DNA of 64,000 nucleotides from Runella zeae DSM 19591 (GCF_000423565.1 NZ_AUIF01000011.1:186001-250000), one strand, 5' to 3'. Shown: positions 36,811 to 46,075, counted from the stretch's first letter. Numbers and translations are program-made. The notes: generated by a model not told the origin, from the sequence alone.

Positions 36811-37590
36811 TCATAAAATCATGAGCCCGTTTTGGTCATAATTGCTGAAGACAGGGTCTGAAGGGATAAGTTCAGTAATTAGAAAATCTATATCACTCAA
36901 ATCACAAACACGCAACCGCTGCATACTTCCCAATTTTTCACTAATAGTCACAATAGCCGTGCGTTTTGAGGCTTTCATCATTGCTTTTTTAACCTGTACC
37001 GCTTCTAGGTCCGAATCGGTGATTCCTTCCGTCACATCAATAGCATTGGTACCCAAAATACACAAATCAGCATTGATGTCATTGACTCGACTTATGACTT
37101 CTCCTCCCACGCTTATTTGTGAGTTTTTGATAAGCTTTCCTCCCAAAAAAATTACTTCCACACTAGGATGATCACAAAGTTGTAAAGCCGTAGTTAGACT
37201 TACTGTGAAAAACGTGGCTTTCAGATCTTGGGGCAGTAATCGCACCAACTCACGAACGGTAGTTCCGCCGCCTACCATTACATACATACCTTCTTCTATC
37301 AAAGTAACTGCTTTCTGCGCAATGATTGTTTTTTCGGGCAGCGCATAAGTAGTATTGGAAGCATAGTCATAATGGTAAGATTTGGACAAGGCTCCTCCAT
37401 GAACTTTTACAAGCTCCCCAAGCTCCGCCAATTCGTTCAAATCCCTTCTAATTGTATCTTCTGATACATTGAGCATCAATCCTAAATCAGCCGATAAAAC
37501 CCTGTTGTGTAGGTTTATCTGCTTCATAATAAAAGCCTGTCGTTCTCTTTTTAACAAATGCGTTTGAACTTGATGCATATTTTTTTCCAT
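36811..37590 (-). CDS. DeoR/GlpR family transcriptional regulator
   Basis: 259 residues from the ATG at 37590 (ATGs at 37578 and 37644 are alternatives). The N-terminal winged helix RQAFIMKQINLHNRVLSADL with the family motif VSEDTIRRDLNELAELGELV and HGGAL is clear; the C-terminal DeoRC sensor domain contains VMVGGGTTVRELVRLLP and ADLCILGTNAIDVTEGITDS, which binds phosphorylated sugars in characterised members. It is divergent from susC/susD, 200 bp apart, and is the likely regulator of that pair. Confidence 0.92.
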   Translation of the reverse strand: MEKNMHQVQTHLLKRERQAFIMKQINLHNRVLSADLGLMLNVSEDTIRRDLNELAELGELVKVHGGALSKSYHYDYASNTTYALPEKTIIAQKAVTLIEEGMYVMVGGGTTVRELVRLLPQDLKATFFTVSLTTALQLCDHPSVEVIFLGGKLIKNSQISVGGEVISRVNDINADLCILGTNAIDVTEGITDSDLEAVQVKKAMMKASKRTAIVTISEKLGSMQRLRVCDLSDIDFLITELIPSDPVFSNYDQNGLMIL

Positions 37591-37688
37591 TGAAGATAAA
37601 CCCGCATAAAGGCGCAAATAAATCAAATAACCTAAGCGGCACAAATCTTTTTATTGGCTTAAATTCCTTTTTTTTAGAATATTTTACC

Positions 37689-37737
37689 AAAAAAACGAAA
37701 AACTCCGCAATTATTTGTCGGACTTTGCCGTTTTTTT
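37689..37737. promoter_or_regulatory. Inverted repeat in the deoR-susC control region
   Basis: AAAAAAACG (37689-37697) and CGTTTTTTT (37729-37737) are perfect complements, with an inner TCCG/CGGA pair. It lies 53 bp before susC. An operator for the DeoR-type protein is possible. No TAnnTTTG element is seen in the 200-bp gap. Confidence 0.3.
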
Positions 37738-37790
37738 ATTTATTTCATGCGGTTTTATGCCGATTTCAACAATAACCTATTTCAATAACT

Positions 37791-40700
37791 ATGAGCCAAA
37801 ACAGCTACGTTCACTTTTTACCCCTACGGCTTCAGTTTTCATGGAAGCAAATCCTTGGCACTATCGTTGCGATGCTGATTACATTAAGTAGTTGGGCGCA
37901 GTCTTTTACCGTAAAAGGTAAAGTGACAGATGCCAATGGGCAGCCTATACCAGGGGCTACTATTCAGGTAGTAGGTACTACAGTAGGTACTACTGCCAAC
38001 ATCGAAGGAGACTACTCCTTATCACTGAGTGGAAATGCAAAACTAACTTTTAGTGCTATCGGGTTTAGTTCTGTCAGCCAAAATGTAACCTCTAGTCAAT
38101 CGGTAGTGAATGCGTCTTTAAAAGAAGACCAAATGAATCTTGATGAAGTGGTAGTGACGGGTTCGACACTCCGCGCCGAAAGACGTCAACTAGGAAATGC
38201 TATCACTACTATCAAGGCCGACAATCTTGAAAAAACTGGTACTCCAAACCTCGTGAGTGCTTTACAAGGAAAAGTACCCGGTGCCCAAATTACCCAAAAC
38301 TCTGGAGACCCTGCGGGTGGGATTACGGTGCGTTTGCGCGGGGTAAAATCTATACTAGGAAGCTCAGATCCGCTGTATGTAATCGATGGCGTGATTGTCA
38401 ACAACGAAACCTCATCCGTATCTCAACTTGCCCTTAGCTTGGGTGGTCAAGCTCCCAATGCCGCTTTGGGTACCAATCGTTTGGCAGATATCAACCCTAA
38501 CGACATCGAAAGCCTTAACGTAATCAATGGTGCCGCTGCCGCCGCCCAATATGGCTCTAGAGCTGCCAATGGCGTGGTCATTATCACTACCAAACGAGGC
38601 AAAGCAGGAACTCCTAAAATCAATTTTTCAACCAACTTCTCAGTCAATGAGCTTCGTAAAGGGGTATTTATTTCTACTCTTGGCAAGCAGTTTGGATTTA
38701 AGGATTTGAGACTACACACTATTGGGGTGATTTCGTCCGCGCAAATCGCCGCCAACCCAGGAACTACCACCGTGGGTATCGTAAGAGACGGTGCGACTTC
38801 TCAGTTAGCTTCTAATTTGGTAGATGTGACTCGTTACAATTATTTTGACGAAATTTTCCGTACTGGTTATGGAAATGACAATACCCTCTCTATCTCAGGC
38901 GGAACTGACCGTACTCAGTACTTTGTATCAGCTTCTTACATGAAAAATGAAGGGATTGTTAAAGGTGTAGATTTCCGTCGAGCTAGTCTGCGCGCTCGGG
39001 TTGACCAACGTTTGACCAATTGGGCAAAATTGTCGGCAGGCTTAAATTATTCTAATAGTTTTTCCAACGAAAAACCCAACGGTAACGTTTTCTACAGCCC
39101 TATCAACTCCGTCACTATCACTAACAACATCTACGATATTACCCAACGCGACGCAGCGGGGAATTTGCTAGCCGTAGAGCCAACGCGCGTCAATCCACTT
39201 ACGACTGTTGAGGCTATGCAGTTTACCCAAGCCGTAAACCGCACTATCGCCGACGCTCAGCTCAATCTAACGCCTATCAAAGGTCTAGGCATTGACTGGA
39301 TTGTGGGGGTAGATAATTACTCTCAGTTGGGTAAAAACTACATTCCTCCTTATCCTTATCAAGCCGTAGCAGGGTTACCTGCCGAACGCTATCCTGATGG
39401 ATTTGCTGCGAATGCCACCAACAACGTAACGCAATTTAATAGCGACATCAACGCCACTTACGAAATTGACATTACCAACGACCTCAAACTCAATGCGGCG
39501 GCTGGCTTCAACTACCAATTTTATCAGTCAGATTTTACCCGTGCAAGTGGCTTAAACACAGCACCTTTTATCGAAACTGTAAGTGGTGCAGCTAGTACTA
39601 CTGTTACGGCTGGCTACGGATTAGACCGGTATAATTTGAGTGGATTCTTTGCCCAAGCTACGGTGGGTTACAAAAACTTAGCCTTTTTGACCGCTGCGAT
39701 TCGTCGCGACCGTTCTTCCAAATTCTCCCCTTCTGAAACCAACCAAACTTACCCCAAAATCAGCGGTAGCTTTGTGGTATCTGACCTAGAATTCTGGAAA
39801 AACAGCGGTTTGTCGGGCATTTGGGATGGCCTCAAACTTCGTGCTTCTTACGGACAAGCCGGAAATCTTACAGGTATTGGTAGCTATAGCCGTTTTTGGC
39901 AATTTTCGCCTGTTCCGTTCTTAGGAAAAAATACCATTGTACCGGGTAGCGCCCTTGCCAATCCACGTGTGCGCCCCGAAAGAATGGATGAAATAGAAGT
40001 CGGAGCGGACCTTTCTCTCTTGAAAAGCAGAGTAAATGTAGGTGTGTCTGTCTATAATCAGCAAATCAAAGACTTAGTTGTAAACCGCGAATTGGCACCT
40101 TCTACGGGTGGTACAAGTATCGTAAACAACGTAGGAACCATGGAAAACAAAGGCTTTGAAATCAGCTTGAATGCACTTGCCGTCAAGAAAAAAGACTTCT
40201 CGGCAGATTTCACGGTACTTTACAACCAAAACCGCAACAAAGTATTAGATATTGACCAAGGAAACCCAGGAATCGGGACACTTACCATTTCAAACTCCGC
40301 AGGTGCGCCCGTATTTTTGATTGAAGGACAACCTGCGAGTGTATTTTACGGCTTCCCTTATGCCCGCAATGCCGATGGTTCTCTTCTTCTAACTTCCCAA
40401 AACCTTCCACAACGTGAACGTGGTACCCAGAATAGCCCGATTAGTTATACCGCTCAACGCGGAGCCGACGGGCAACCTTCGGGAAGTTTTATCACCACCG
40501 TAATTGGTAATCCAAACCCTAAGTGGACAGGCTCCTTTAGTGGCAATCTTACTTATAAAAAAGTAGGATTACGGTTTTTGTTGGATGCAGTTCAGGGTGT
40601 ACAAGTCTTTAATGCTGACAAACGTACCCGCAACAACGTAGGTATCGGTGATTTGGCAGAAGCCGAAATGCTCGGTACTGTACCACGTGGTTATGTATTT

Positions 40701-40970
40701 TCTTTGGTAAACATCGAAGAATACCGCGTAGATAATGGAGCATTTACTAAACTAAGAGAGTTGGCCTTGACATATCAATTACCCCAAGTAAAAGGTATCA
40801 GCAATTGGAGTGTCTCGCTAGTAGGTCGCAATTTGATTTCTTGGGATAAATACAACGGTTTTGACCCTGAAACAAACGCAGGTAATAACAGCGATATTTT
40901 GCGGGGAGTTGACTTTGGAAACGTACCTATCCCGCGTACTTACCAAGTGCAGCTGAACCTTTCATTTTAA
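37791..40970 (+). CDS. SusC/RagA family TonB-dependent outer-membrane transporter
   Basis: 1059 residues. Signal region ends TLSSWAQ near residue 37. Next is a carboxypeptidase-regulatory-like domain (VKGKVTDANGQPIPGATIQV, about 40-115), then the plug with the SusC signature (LNLDEVVVTG-type NLDEVVVTGSTLRAER; ALQGKVPGAQITQNSGDPAG; SDPLYVIDGVIV) and a large barrel ending in TYQVQLNLSF. Together with SusD it imports oligosaccharides or other large solutes with TonB energy. The substrate cannot be read from the sequence; no glycoside hydrolase gene is in this locus. It is 19 bp ahead of susD. Confidence 0.95.
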   Translation: MSQNSYVHFLPLRLQFSWKQILGTIVAMLITLSSWAQSFTVKGKVTDANGQPIPGATIQVVGTTVGTTANIEGDYSLSLSGNAKLTFSAIGFSSVSQNVTSSQSVVNASLKEDQMNLDEVVVTGSTLRAERRQLGNAITTIKADNLEKTGTPNLVSALQGKVPGAQITQNSGDPAGGITVRLRGVKSILGSSDPLYVIDGVIVNNETSSVSQLALSLGGQAPNAALGTNRLADINPNDIESLNVINGAAAAAQYGSRAANGVVIITTKRGKAGTPKINFSTNFSVNELRKGVFISTLGKQFGFKDLRLHTIGVISSAQIAANPGTTTVGIVRDGATSQLASNLVDVTRYNYFDEIFRTGYGNDNTLSISGGTDRTQYFVSASYMKNEGIVKGVDFRRASLRARVDQRLTNWAKLSAGLNYSNSFSNEKPNGNVFYSPINSVTITNNIYDITQRDAAGNLLAVEPTRVNPLTTVEAMQFTQAVNRTIADAQLNLTPIKGLGIDWIVGVDNYSQLGKNYIPPYPYQAVAGLPAERYPDGFAANATNNVTQFNSDINATYEIDITNDLKLNAAAGFNYQFYQSDFTRASGLNTAPFIETVSGAASTTVTAGYGLDRYNLSGFFAQATVGYKNLAFLTAAIRRDRSSKFSPSETNQTYPKISGSFVVSDLEFWKNSGLSGIWDGLKLRASYGQAGNLTGIGSYSRFWQFSPVPFLGKNTIVPGSALANPRVRPERMDEIEVGADLSLLKSRVNVGVSVYNQQIKDLVVNRELAPSTGGTSIVNNVGTMENKGFEISLNALAVKKKDFSADFTVLYNQNRNKVLDIDQGNPGIGTLTISNSAGAPVFLIEGQPASVFYGFPYARNADGSLLLTSQNLPQRERGTQNSPISYTAQRGADGQPSGSFITTVIGNPNPKWTGSFSGNLTYKKVGLRFLLDAVQGVQVFNADKRTRNNVGIGDLAEAEMLGTVPRGYVFSLVNIEEYRVDNGAFTKLRELALTYQLPQVKGISNWSVSLVGRNLISWDKYNGFDPETNAGNNSDILRGVDFGNVPIPRTYQVQLNLSF

Positions 40971-40989
40971 TTAAAACTTTGATTTTCAT

Positions 40990-42315
40990 ATGAAAAAGAC
41001 CATCATATATTCAATTTTAGCTGGATTTTTGCTCACTACTACTTCTTGTGACCAAGAGTACCTCAACCCTAGTGCAGCTAGTGAAACCCAAGTAACTACC
41101 GACATCAATGGGTTGATTACTCTTTGCAACGGATTACAATATCGCTACACTAGCACTCGTGCGGGTGTTATTTATACCTCCATTACAGCCAACGGTCTTA
41201 CTACCAAAGAATTGACTGTTTTGAATGCCGGAAATGGTGATGAAGAACAACTCCGTATTGGGGGGATTGGTATCACTACCAACAATGGCATCATACGCAA
41301 CCTGTGGGCTCAAAATCAATTGGTAAAAGCAAATGCGGATTTGATTTTACAAAATGTAGGCAATGTAGCTGGTGATGCAGGTACCAAAAGTGGTATCACT
41401 GTTTATGCTTCTATTTTCAGGGCATTGGCACTGGGTACAATGGCTCAATTTTGGGAAAAACTGCCTATCGTAAGTGGCACTAATGCGCCGTTCGTAACGC
41501 GCGATGAAGCCTTGAAAGAAGCAATCAAAACCCTCGAATCAGCCGCCACAACCCTTGCTGCTACTCCTGTTTCTTCGACCTTTGCGAGTCGTATTGTAGC
41601 GGGTATAGATCTTGCCAATACCCTTCAAGCACTGATTGCGCGTTATAGTCTCATGACAGGCGATAATGCCAAAGCACTTGCGGCAGCCAATAAGGTGGAT
41701 TTAACCAAAAAATCGGCCTTCAATTTTGACGACGCCACCCAGAACCCTATGTTTTTTAACACTTTTGGTAACAGAAACGTTACCGAACCACTCAATGCTA
41801 CCTTGGGTCTGCCAGAAGGCTTACGTCCTGTAGCGACAGACAAACGTATGGCTTTTTATCTATCCAATCCTACGGGAGTTGCAGCTGGCGGAGTAAATCT
41901 GGGAAGAGCAAGCTTCTTTACGGCTAACAACGCCGCGATTCCGGTGTATTTGCCTGGCGAAATTTTGCTTATTAGAGCAGAAGCAGCGGCGCGTACCAAC
42001 GACTTGGCGGGTGCTACAGCAGCTCTCAATTCAGTATTGACAAAAACTACTGATGCTTGGGGAATAGGAGCGGGGCTTCCGGCTTACAGTGGCGAAAACA
42101 CTGCAACAGCTCTGTTGACGGAAATATATCGTCAGCGGGCGATTGAATTGTATCTATCAGGAATGCGCTTGGAAGATAATCGCCGCTTTAATCGTACAGC
42201 ACCTATTTCAGGAAATGCAGCTTCACAAGTGGAGCGGAGTCGTACATGGTATCCTTATCCATTGACCGAAAGAGCTAATAATTCATCCAATACCCCCGCA
42301 GACCCTGCTATTTAG
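40990..42315 (+). CDS. RagB/SusD family nutrient-uptake lipoprotein
   Basis: 441 residues with lipoprotein signal MKKTIIYSILAGFLLTTTSC (lipid Cys at 20). The SusD fold is visible: the N-terminal YLNPSAASETQVTTDINGLI, TPR-like middle helices, and the C-terminal block ILLIRAEAAARTNDLAGATA, IYRQRAIELYLSGMRLEDNR with the end YPYPLTERANN. It caps the SusC barrel on the cell surface. At 441 residues it is on the short side for the family. Confidence 0.94.
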   Translation: MKKTIIYSILAGFLLTTTSCDQEYLNPSAASETQVTTDINGLITLCNGLQYRYTSTRAGVIYTSITANGLTTKELTVLNAGNGDEEQLRIGGIGITTNNGIIRNLWAQNQLVKANADLILQNVGNVAGDAGTKSGITVYASIFRALALGTMAQFWEKLPIVSGTNAPFVTRDEALKEAIKTLESAATTLAATPVSSTFASRIVAGIDLANTLQALIARYSLMTGDNAKALAAANKVDLTKKSAFNFDDATQNPMFFNTFGNRNVTEPLNATLGLPEGLRPVATDKRMAFYLSNPTGVAAGGVNLGRASFFTANNAAIPVYLPGEILLIRAEAAARTNDLAGATAALNSVLTKTTDAWGIGAGLPAYSGENTATALLTEIYRQRAIELYLSGMRLEDNRRFNRTAPISGNAASQVERSRTWYPYPLTERANNSSNTPADPAI

Positions 42316-42408
42316 TGCTGGCAACGCTGTTAATTATTATTCACTGATTTACAGAAAATTATTAACAGATTTTTAGATTTATAGGTTTGTAAACAACCAT
42401 CCTTACAC

Positions 42409-42438
42409 AAAAGCCCTGATGATGAGTCAGGGCTTTTT
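42409..42438. terminator. Terminator between susD and prfB
   Basis: AAAAGCCCTGA (42409-42419) with TCAGGGCTTTT (42427-42437), 7-nt loop, then T. A-rich on one side and T-rich on the other, so usable by both convergent genes. Confidence 0.85.
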
Positions 42439-42462
42439 GTATTATTTGAGATAACTGTTCTA

Positions 42463-43540
42463 CTACTGCAACATCAAATAGGCTTTGATAAATTCGTCCA
42501 AGTCACCATCCATAACGCCCTGAACGTCAGAGGTCTCTACGCCTGTCCGAACGTCTTTTACCAATTTGTAAGGGTGCATGACGTAGTTACGAATTTGTGA
42601 ACCCCACTCAATTTTTTTCTTGGAGGCTTCTACTTCTGCACGCGCCGCATTGCGTTTTTCTACTTCGATTTGGTATAGTTTTGATTTTAATAAACGCATC
42701 GCCAAATCGCGGTTGAGGTGTTGGCTTCGTTCTTGCTGACACTCAATCATCAAGCCCGACGGACGGTGTCGAAGACGTACTGCCGTTTCTACTTTGTTTA
42801 CGTTTTGGCCTCCAGCACCTCCCGAACGGTAGGTATCCCATTCAATATCGGCGGGATTGACTTCGATTTCAATACTATCGTCAATCAGCGGATAGGCATA
42901 TACCGACGCAAAAGAAGTATGGCGACGAGCATTAGAGTCAAAAGGCGAAATACGTACCAAACGGTGGACACCATTTTCGGACTGCAAATAACCGTAAGCT
43001 TGTGGACCATCTATCTGAATAGAAGCCGATTTTATACCTGCCCCGTCTCCTTCTTGATAATCGATTTGGGTCACTTTGTAGCCGTGTTTTTCGGCCCAAC
43101 GCACATACATCCGATACAACATATCGGCCCAATCTTGGCTTTCGGTACCACCTGCCCCAGAGTTAATTTCCAAAACAGCATTGAGTTGGTCTTCTTCGTT
43201 GGAGAGCATTTTTTTCAATTCCACTTCCTCCAATACTTTCAAGAGCGCTTGGTATTCGGCTTCTACTTCGGCTTCAGTCGCTTCGCCTAGCTCCCAAAAC
43301 TCTTGTAAGGTTTCTAAATCTCCCAAACGCTCCTCAACTTTTTCGTAGCCTTCGGTCCAGCCTTTTAGGGCTCTCACTTCTTTCATAGTCTGCTCGGCCT
43401 TGGTATTATCATTCCAAAATTCGGGCTGACTTTGCACTTGTTCCAATTCTGTTAGTCTTTCTTTCTTGGTATCGTAGTCAAAGATACCCCCTCAAAGCCG
43501 AAACACGGGCTTTCAAGTCTTTCAACTGTTCTGTGGTCAT
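42463..43540 (-). CDS. prfB: Peptide chain release factor 2, made by programmed +1 frameshift
   Basis: RF2 reads UGA and UAA stops. The gene is in two frames: ATG at 43540 opens a 20-codon frame ([20 protein letters not shown]) ending CTT TGA; a +1 slip at CTT lets translation continue from GAC at 43479 into the main frame, giving [18 protein letters not shown] and about 358 residues in all. The main frame has the peptidyl-hydrolysis motif GGQ in [15 protein letters not shown] and the SPF stop-recognition tripeptide in [14 protein letters not shown]. The slip is autoregulatory: low RF2 makes the ribosome pause at TGA and shift. Not a sequencing error, as the whole signal is canonical. Confidence 0.97.
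43477..43492 (-). promoter_or_regulatory. prfB programmed frameshift site
   Basis: Minus strand AGGGGGTATCTTTGAC: a Shine-Dalgarno-like AGGGGG 3 nt before the slippery CTT TGA C. This is the classical RF2 element. The Shine-Dalgarno core is notable in an organism group that hardly uses such sequences for initiation. Confidence 0.95.
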
Positions 43541-43599
43541 GGTATTAAAATGTTATTTTATTTATTATTCTTTTTTGAAGAAACGACAAAAGTACAAAT

Positions 43600-43635
43600 A
43601 AAAAGCGGTCGGTCAGGATTAAACCGACCGACCGC
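43600..43635 (-). terminator. Terminator of the DUF4920 gene
   Basis: GCGGTCGGTC (43605-43614) with GACCGACCGC (43626-43635), perfect 10-bp GC-rich stem, 11-nt loop; the minus strand continues TTTTTATTTGT. It begins 17 bp after the stop codon. Confidence 0.85.
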
Positions 43636-43652
43636 CTGCGACTTTGTGTTCT

Positions 43653-44105
43653 TTATTTTTTCACAATTACGCCATCAGCAACAAAAGTGAGTTCATGCTT
43701 AGGCTCAGTGATTTTAGCAATTTCTTCTTTACTCTTGCCAGCATCTTCGGCATAATGCTGCAATTCGGCCACAGGAGTGGTTTTCATTTTTGCTTCTCCT
43801 TCAAACACTACCGTTTTACCGGCGATGTCTTTAGGCACAAAAAAACCGTAGTCTTTAAAAGTCACGCGCATCGTTTGCCCGTCCGTAGTTTTGATTTTCA
43901 TCCAGCAGCCCTTTGCTTGGCAAACTGATTCGACAGTACCTGTTACTTTGGTACTCATTTTTTCTTTAGAGCCTAGTTTTTTGGGTAGCTCCGCAGAGGC
44001 AATTGCTCCTTTGTCGTTTATTTTTTTTCCAAAATACCCCTCTGATTGTGCAAAAACGCCTAATGCAAGTATCGTCATCAAAGACGTTAAGATTACTTTT
44101 TTCAT
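43653..44105 (-). CDS. DUF4920 domain protein, exported
   Basis: 150 residues from the ATG at 44105 (an ATG 12 bp upstream is possible), signal peptide MKKVILTSLMTILALGVFAQ. The domain contains SVCQAKGCWMKIKTTDGQTM and MRVTFKDYGFFVPKDIAGKT, a beta-rich OB-like fold with a conserved CxxxGCW pair of cysteines that suggests metal or redox chemistry. DUF4920 is widespread in Bacteroidota and has no proven function. Single-gene unit on the minus strand. Confidence 0.8.
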   Translation of the reverse strand: MKKVILTSLMTILALGVFAQSEGYFGKKINDKGAIASAELPKKLGSKEKMSTKVTGTVESVCQAKGCWMKIKTTDGQTMRVTFKDYGFFVPKDIAGKTVVFEGEAKMKTTPVAELQHYAEDAGKSKEEIAKITEPKHELTFVADGVIVKK

Positions 44106-44168
44106 GGTTTTAGTCATTGTGTTTTTACAAAATTAAGAAAAAATAAAATCTACAAGTACACCCACCTA

Positions 44169-44714
44169 TTAAGCGGTTCCTGAAGGATGCTGTTTGCGAA
44201 ATATAAGGGCTATCAACAATACCGCCATCACAATCAGAAGCAAGGTAAAACGGAATTCATCAAAGATGAAACTTGACGGTTCAAGCAGGTCAATATCGGC
44301 TATTTTTTGATCATAGAGTTCTTTGCCCCATACTTTGACAGCCTCTTCCTTATTGGTCAAGAGAGATTGACGAAGGATGTTTTTATAATGTAAAAGGGAA
44401 TTTGGGAAAAAATAAAAAAACAAACTTGTAAGATACCCACAAAACAAGGCGCCTGTTAGCCAAACTACATACCCAATCGAAATCCCTTCCCACATATGCA
44501 TATAGCCTTTACCAATATTTTTTCGATAATACCAACACGCCGCCGCAATCAGAATACTAAAAAAGCCAACGTCTAATAATCGACTAGTGCTCGAAAATTT
44601 ATCGAGGTTTTGCACTATCAAAAAAAACAAAAAACAAACCAATCCTGCCACAAGCCCAAATAGTAGAGGAATCTTGAGTAAGGGTTTGTTGAAAAAGTTA
44701 ATCACATTTTTCAT
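44169..44714 (-). CDS. DUF4199 domain membrane protein
   Basis: 181 residues with four membrane helices (LLKIPLLFGLVAGLVCFLFF, LLDVGFFSILIAAACWYY, GISIGYVVWLTGALFCGYLT, FRFTLLLIVMAVLLIALIF). The layout and the ISIGYVVWLTGALFCGYL segment fit DUF4199, a Bacteroidota family of unknown function. It starts 15 bp after the dihydroorotase-like gene, so they are in one operon, and its start codon follows a tandem DnaA-box-like sequence. Confidence 0.75.
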   Translation of the reverse strand: MKNVINFFNKPLLKIPLLFGLVAGLVCFLFFLIVQNLDKFSSTSRLLDVGFFSILIAAACWYYRKNIGKGYMHMWEGISIGYVVWLTGALFCGYLTSLFFYFFPNSLLHYKNILRQSLLTNKEEAVKVWGKELYDQKIADIDLLEPSSFIFDEFRFTLLLIVMAVLLIALIFRKQHPSGTA

Positions 44715-44717
44715 AAG

Positions 44718-44738
44718 TTATCCACATAGTTATCCACA
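44718..44738. promoter_or_regulatory. Two tandem perfect DnaA boxes
   Basis: TTATCCACA at 44718-44726 and again at 44730-44738, same orientation, 12 bp apart. Both match the DnaA box consensus completely. The second overlaps the stop codon of the dihydroorotase-like gene, and the pair precedes the DUF4199 start on the minus strand. Confidence 0.5.
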
Positions 44739-46001
44739 TTTTTCAACCATATTTCGATTTAGCACATACAACGCTTTGCCTTTTAATGGTTTTCCTAAAA
44801 ATGGAGTGTTTTTAGATTGGGAATGAGTTTCGGTAAATATCCAATCCAATGCTGGGTCAAAAATCGTTAAATTAGCTTTGTTTCCTTCCGCAATACTTAC
44901 CTCTGGAAGTCTTAAAATCTCACGAGGTCGGTGGGTGAGTTTATTCACAATTTGCTCTAACTCTACTTTCTGACGATAAGTGTTTAGCAAAGCAAAAGCT
45001 GTTTCAAGTCCCGTAATACCAAACTCGGCTAAATCAAATTCTAAATTTTTGGACTCTTCATCTTGGGGATTATGATCCGAAACCACCGCATCAATGGTTC
45101 CGTCGGCTAGTCCTTCCCACAGAGCCTCTATATCGTTTTGCCCACGGAAAGGAGGGTTGACTTTGTAATGGGTATCAAAATCACCTAAAACTGTATCGTC
45201 AAATGCAATCTGATGAGCTGCAATATCACACGAGACTGGCAATCCTTTTTTCTTGGCTTCTCTTATAAGAGCTACTGAATTGGCGGTAGAAATAGTCGAA
45301 ATATGCAAAATAGGTACCTCACTATTGACTCCCACATACTCAAGCAACTTCAAATCGCGCATAATCGTCAACTCTTCTGCGATAGAAGGGATGCCCCTCA
45401 AACCTAATAAAGTGCTTGATTCGCCTTCGTTCATTTGACCAAAAACGGTTAAGTCATGGTCTTCGGGGCGGTTCATCAATACTCGATTGACTTGCTGTAA
45501 ATACTGGAGGGATTTTAAAAATATGTGGGTATTGTACAAAGAATGGATACCGTCTGAAAAAGCCACCGCCCCTGCATGAGCAAGGTCAATCATCTCGGTA
45601 AAATCTTTTCCTTCGCAACTTTTTGTAACCGCTCCAATGGGATGCACATTTACGATTTTTCCGCGTGCTTTGTGCTTTACATATATCAAAGTATCCTTTG
45701 AGTCGAGGGCAGGCTTGGTATTGGGCAATACCGCTATCTCCGTAAATCCTCCCGCTTGGGCTGCGTCACAGGCACTTGATAAGTCTTCTTTATGCTCATA
45801 ACCTGGGTCATAAGCCGATACACGCATATCTACCCAGCCAGGGGATATGTGCCAATTGGATCCACTTAATATTTCCGCCTCGGCAACTTCCAGAGAATCT
45901 TCGATTTGAACGATAGTTCCATCATCTATCAAAATATCCTTGGTTTGCCCATGATAGGGCGAGCGGCTATCCACTATTTTAACAGAACGAATCAGTAGCA
46001 T
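44730..46001 (-). CDS. Dihydroorotase homologue lacking the HxH metal motif
   Basis: 423 residues, amidohydrolase superfamily, closest to class I dihydroorotase (pyrimidine synthesis: carbamoyl aspartate to dihydroorotate). The usual DxHxHLRDPG at the first barrel strand reads DMRVSAYDPGYEHKEDL, so both histidines are replaced (R60 and S62). Other sites remain: the histidines of ILHISTIST and DIAAHQIAF, and the aspartate in DAVVSDHNPQDE. GGFTEIAVLPNTKPALDS and NPPFRG are typical of the family. Such HxH-less paralogues are known; some are structural partners of aspartate transcarbamoylase, others unassigned. Whether this one is active is open, so no gene symbol is given. Confidence 0.8.
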   Translation of the reverse strand: MLLIRSVKIVDSRSPYHGQTKDILIDDGTIVQIEDSLEVAEAEILSGSNWHISPGWVDMRVSAYDPGYEHKEDLSSACDAAQAGGFTEIAVLPNTKPALDSKDTLIYVKHKARGKIVNVHPIGAVTKSCEGKDFTEMIDLAHAGAVAFSDGIHSLYNTHIFLKSLQYLQQVNRVLMNRPEDHDLTVFGQMNEGESSTLLGLRGIPSIAEELTIMRDLKLLEYVGVNSEVPILHISTISTANSVALIREAKKKGLPVSCDIAAHQIAFDDTVLGDFDTHYKVNPPFRGQNDIEALWEGLADGTIDAVVSDHNPQDEESKNLEFDLAEFGITGLETAFALLNTYRQKVELEQIVNKLTHRPREILRLPEVSIAEGNKANLTIFDPALDWIFTETHSQSKNTPFLGKPLKGKALYVLNRNMVEKCG

Positions 46002-46050
46002 AGAGTTCGTTTATCATTACAGTTGTTGTTTTCCAACAAACAACTTCTTC

Positions 46051-46075
46051 AAAAAAAAAGCCCCTTTCGGAGCTT
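46051..46075 (-). terminator. Terminator of gcvH
   Basis: Minus strand: AAGCTCC, GAAA loop, GGGGCTT, followed by nine T. The stop codon of gcvH ends 5 bp upstream. A second weak pair, AGTTGTT/AACAACT (46021-46045), lies beyond it. Confidence 0.75.

Noticed and set aside
42718-43290. 190-codon open frame opposite prfB
   Set aside because: It is antisense to a certain gene, has no recognisable motif, and its composition is the mirror of the prfB codons.
43447-43540. Broken or pseudogene prfB
   Set aside because: The in-frame TGA is the programmed frameshift site with all canonical parts, not a mutation.
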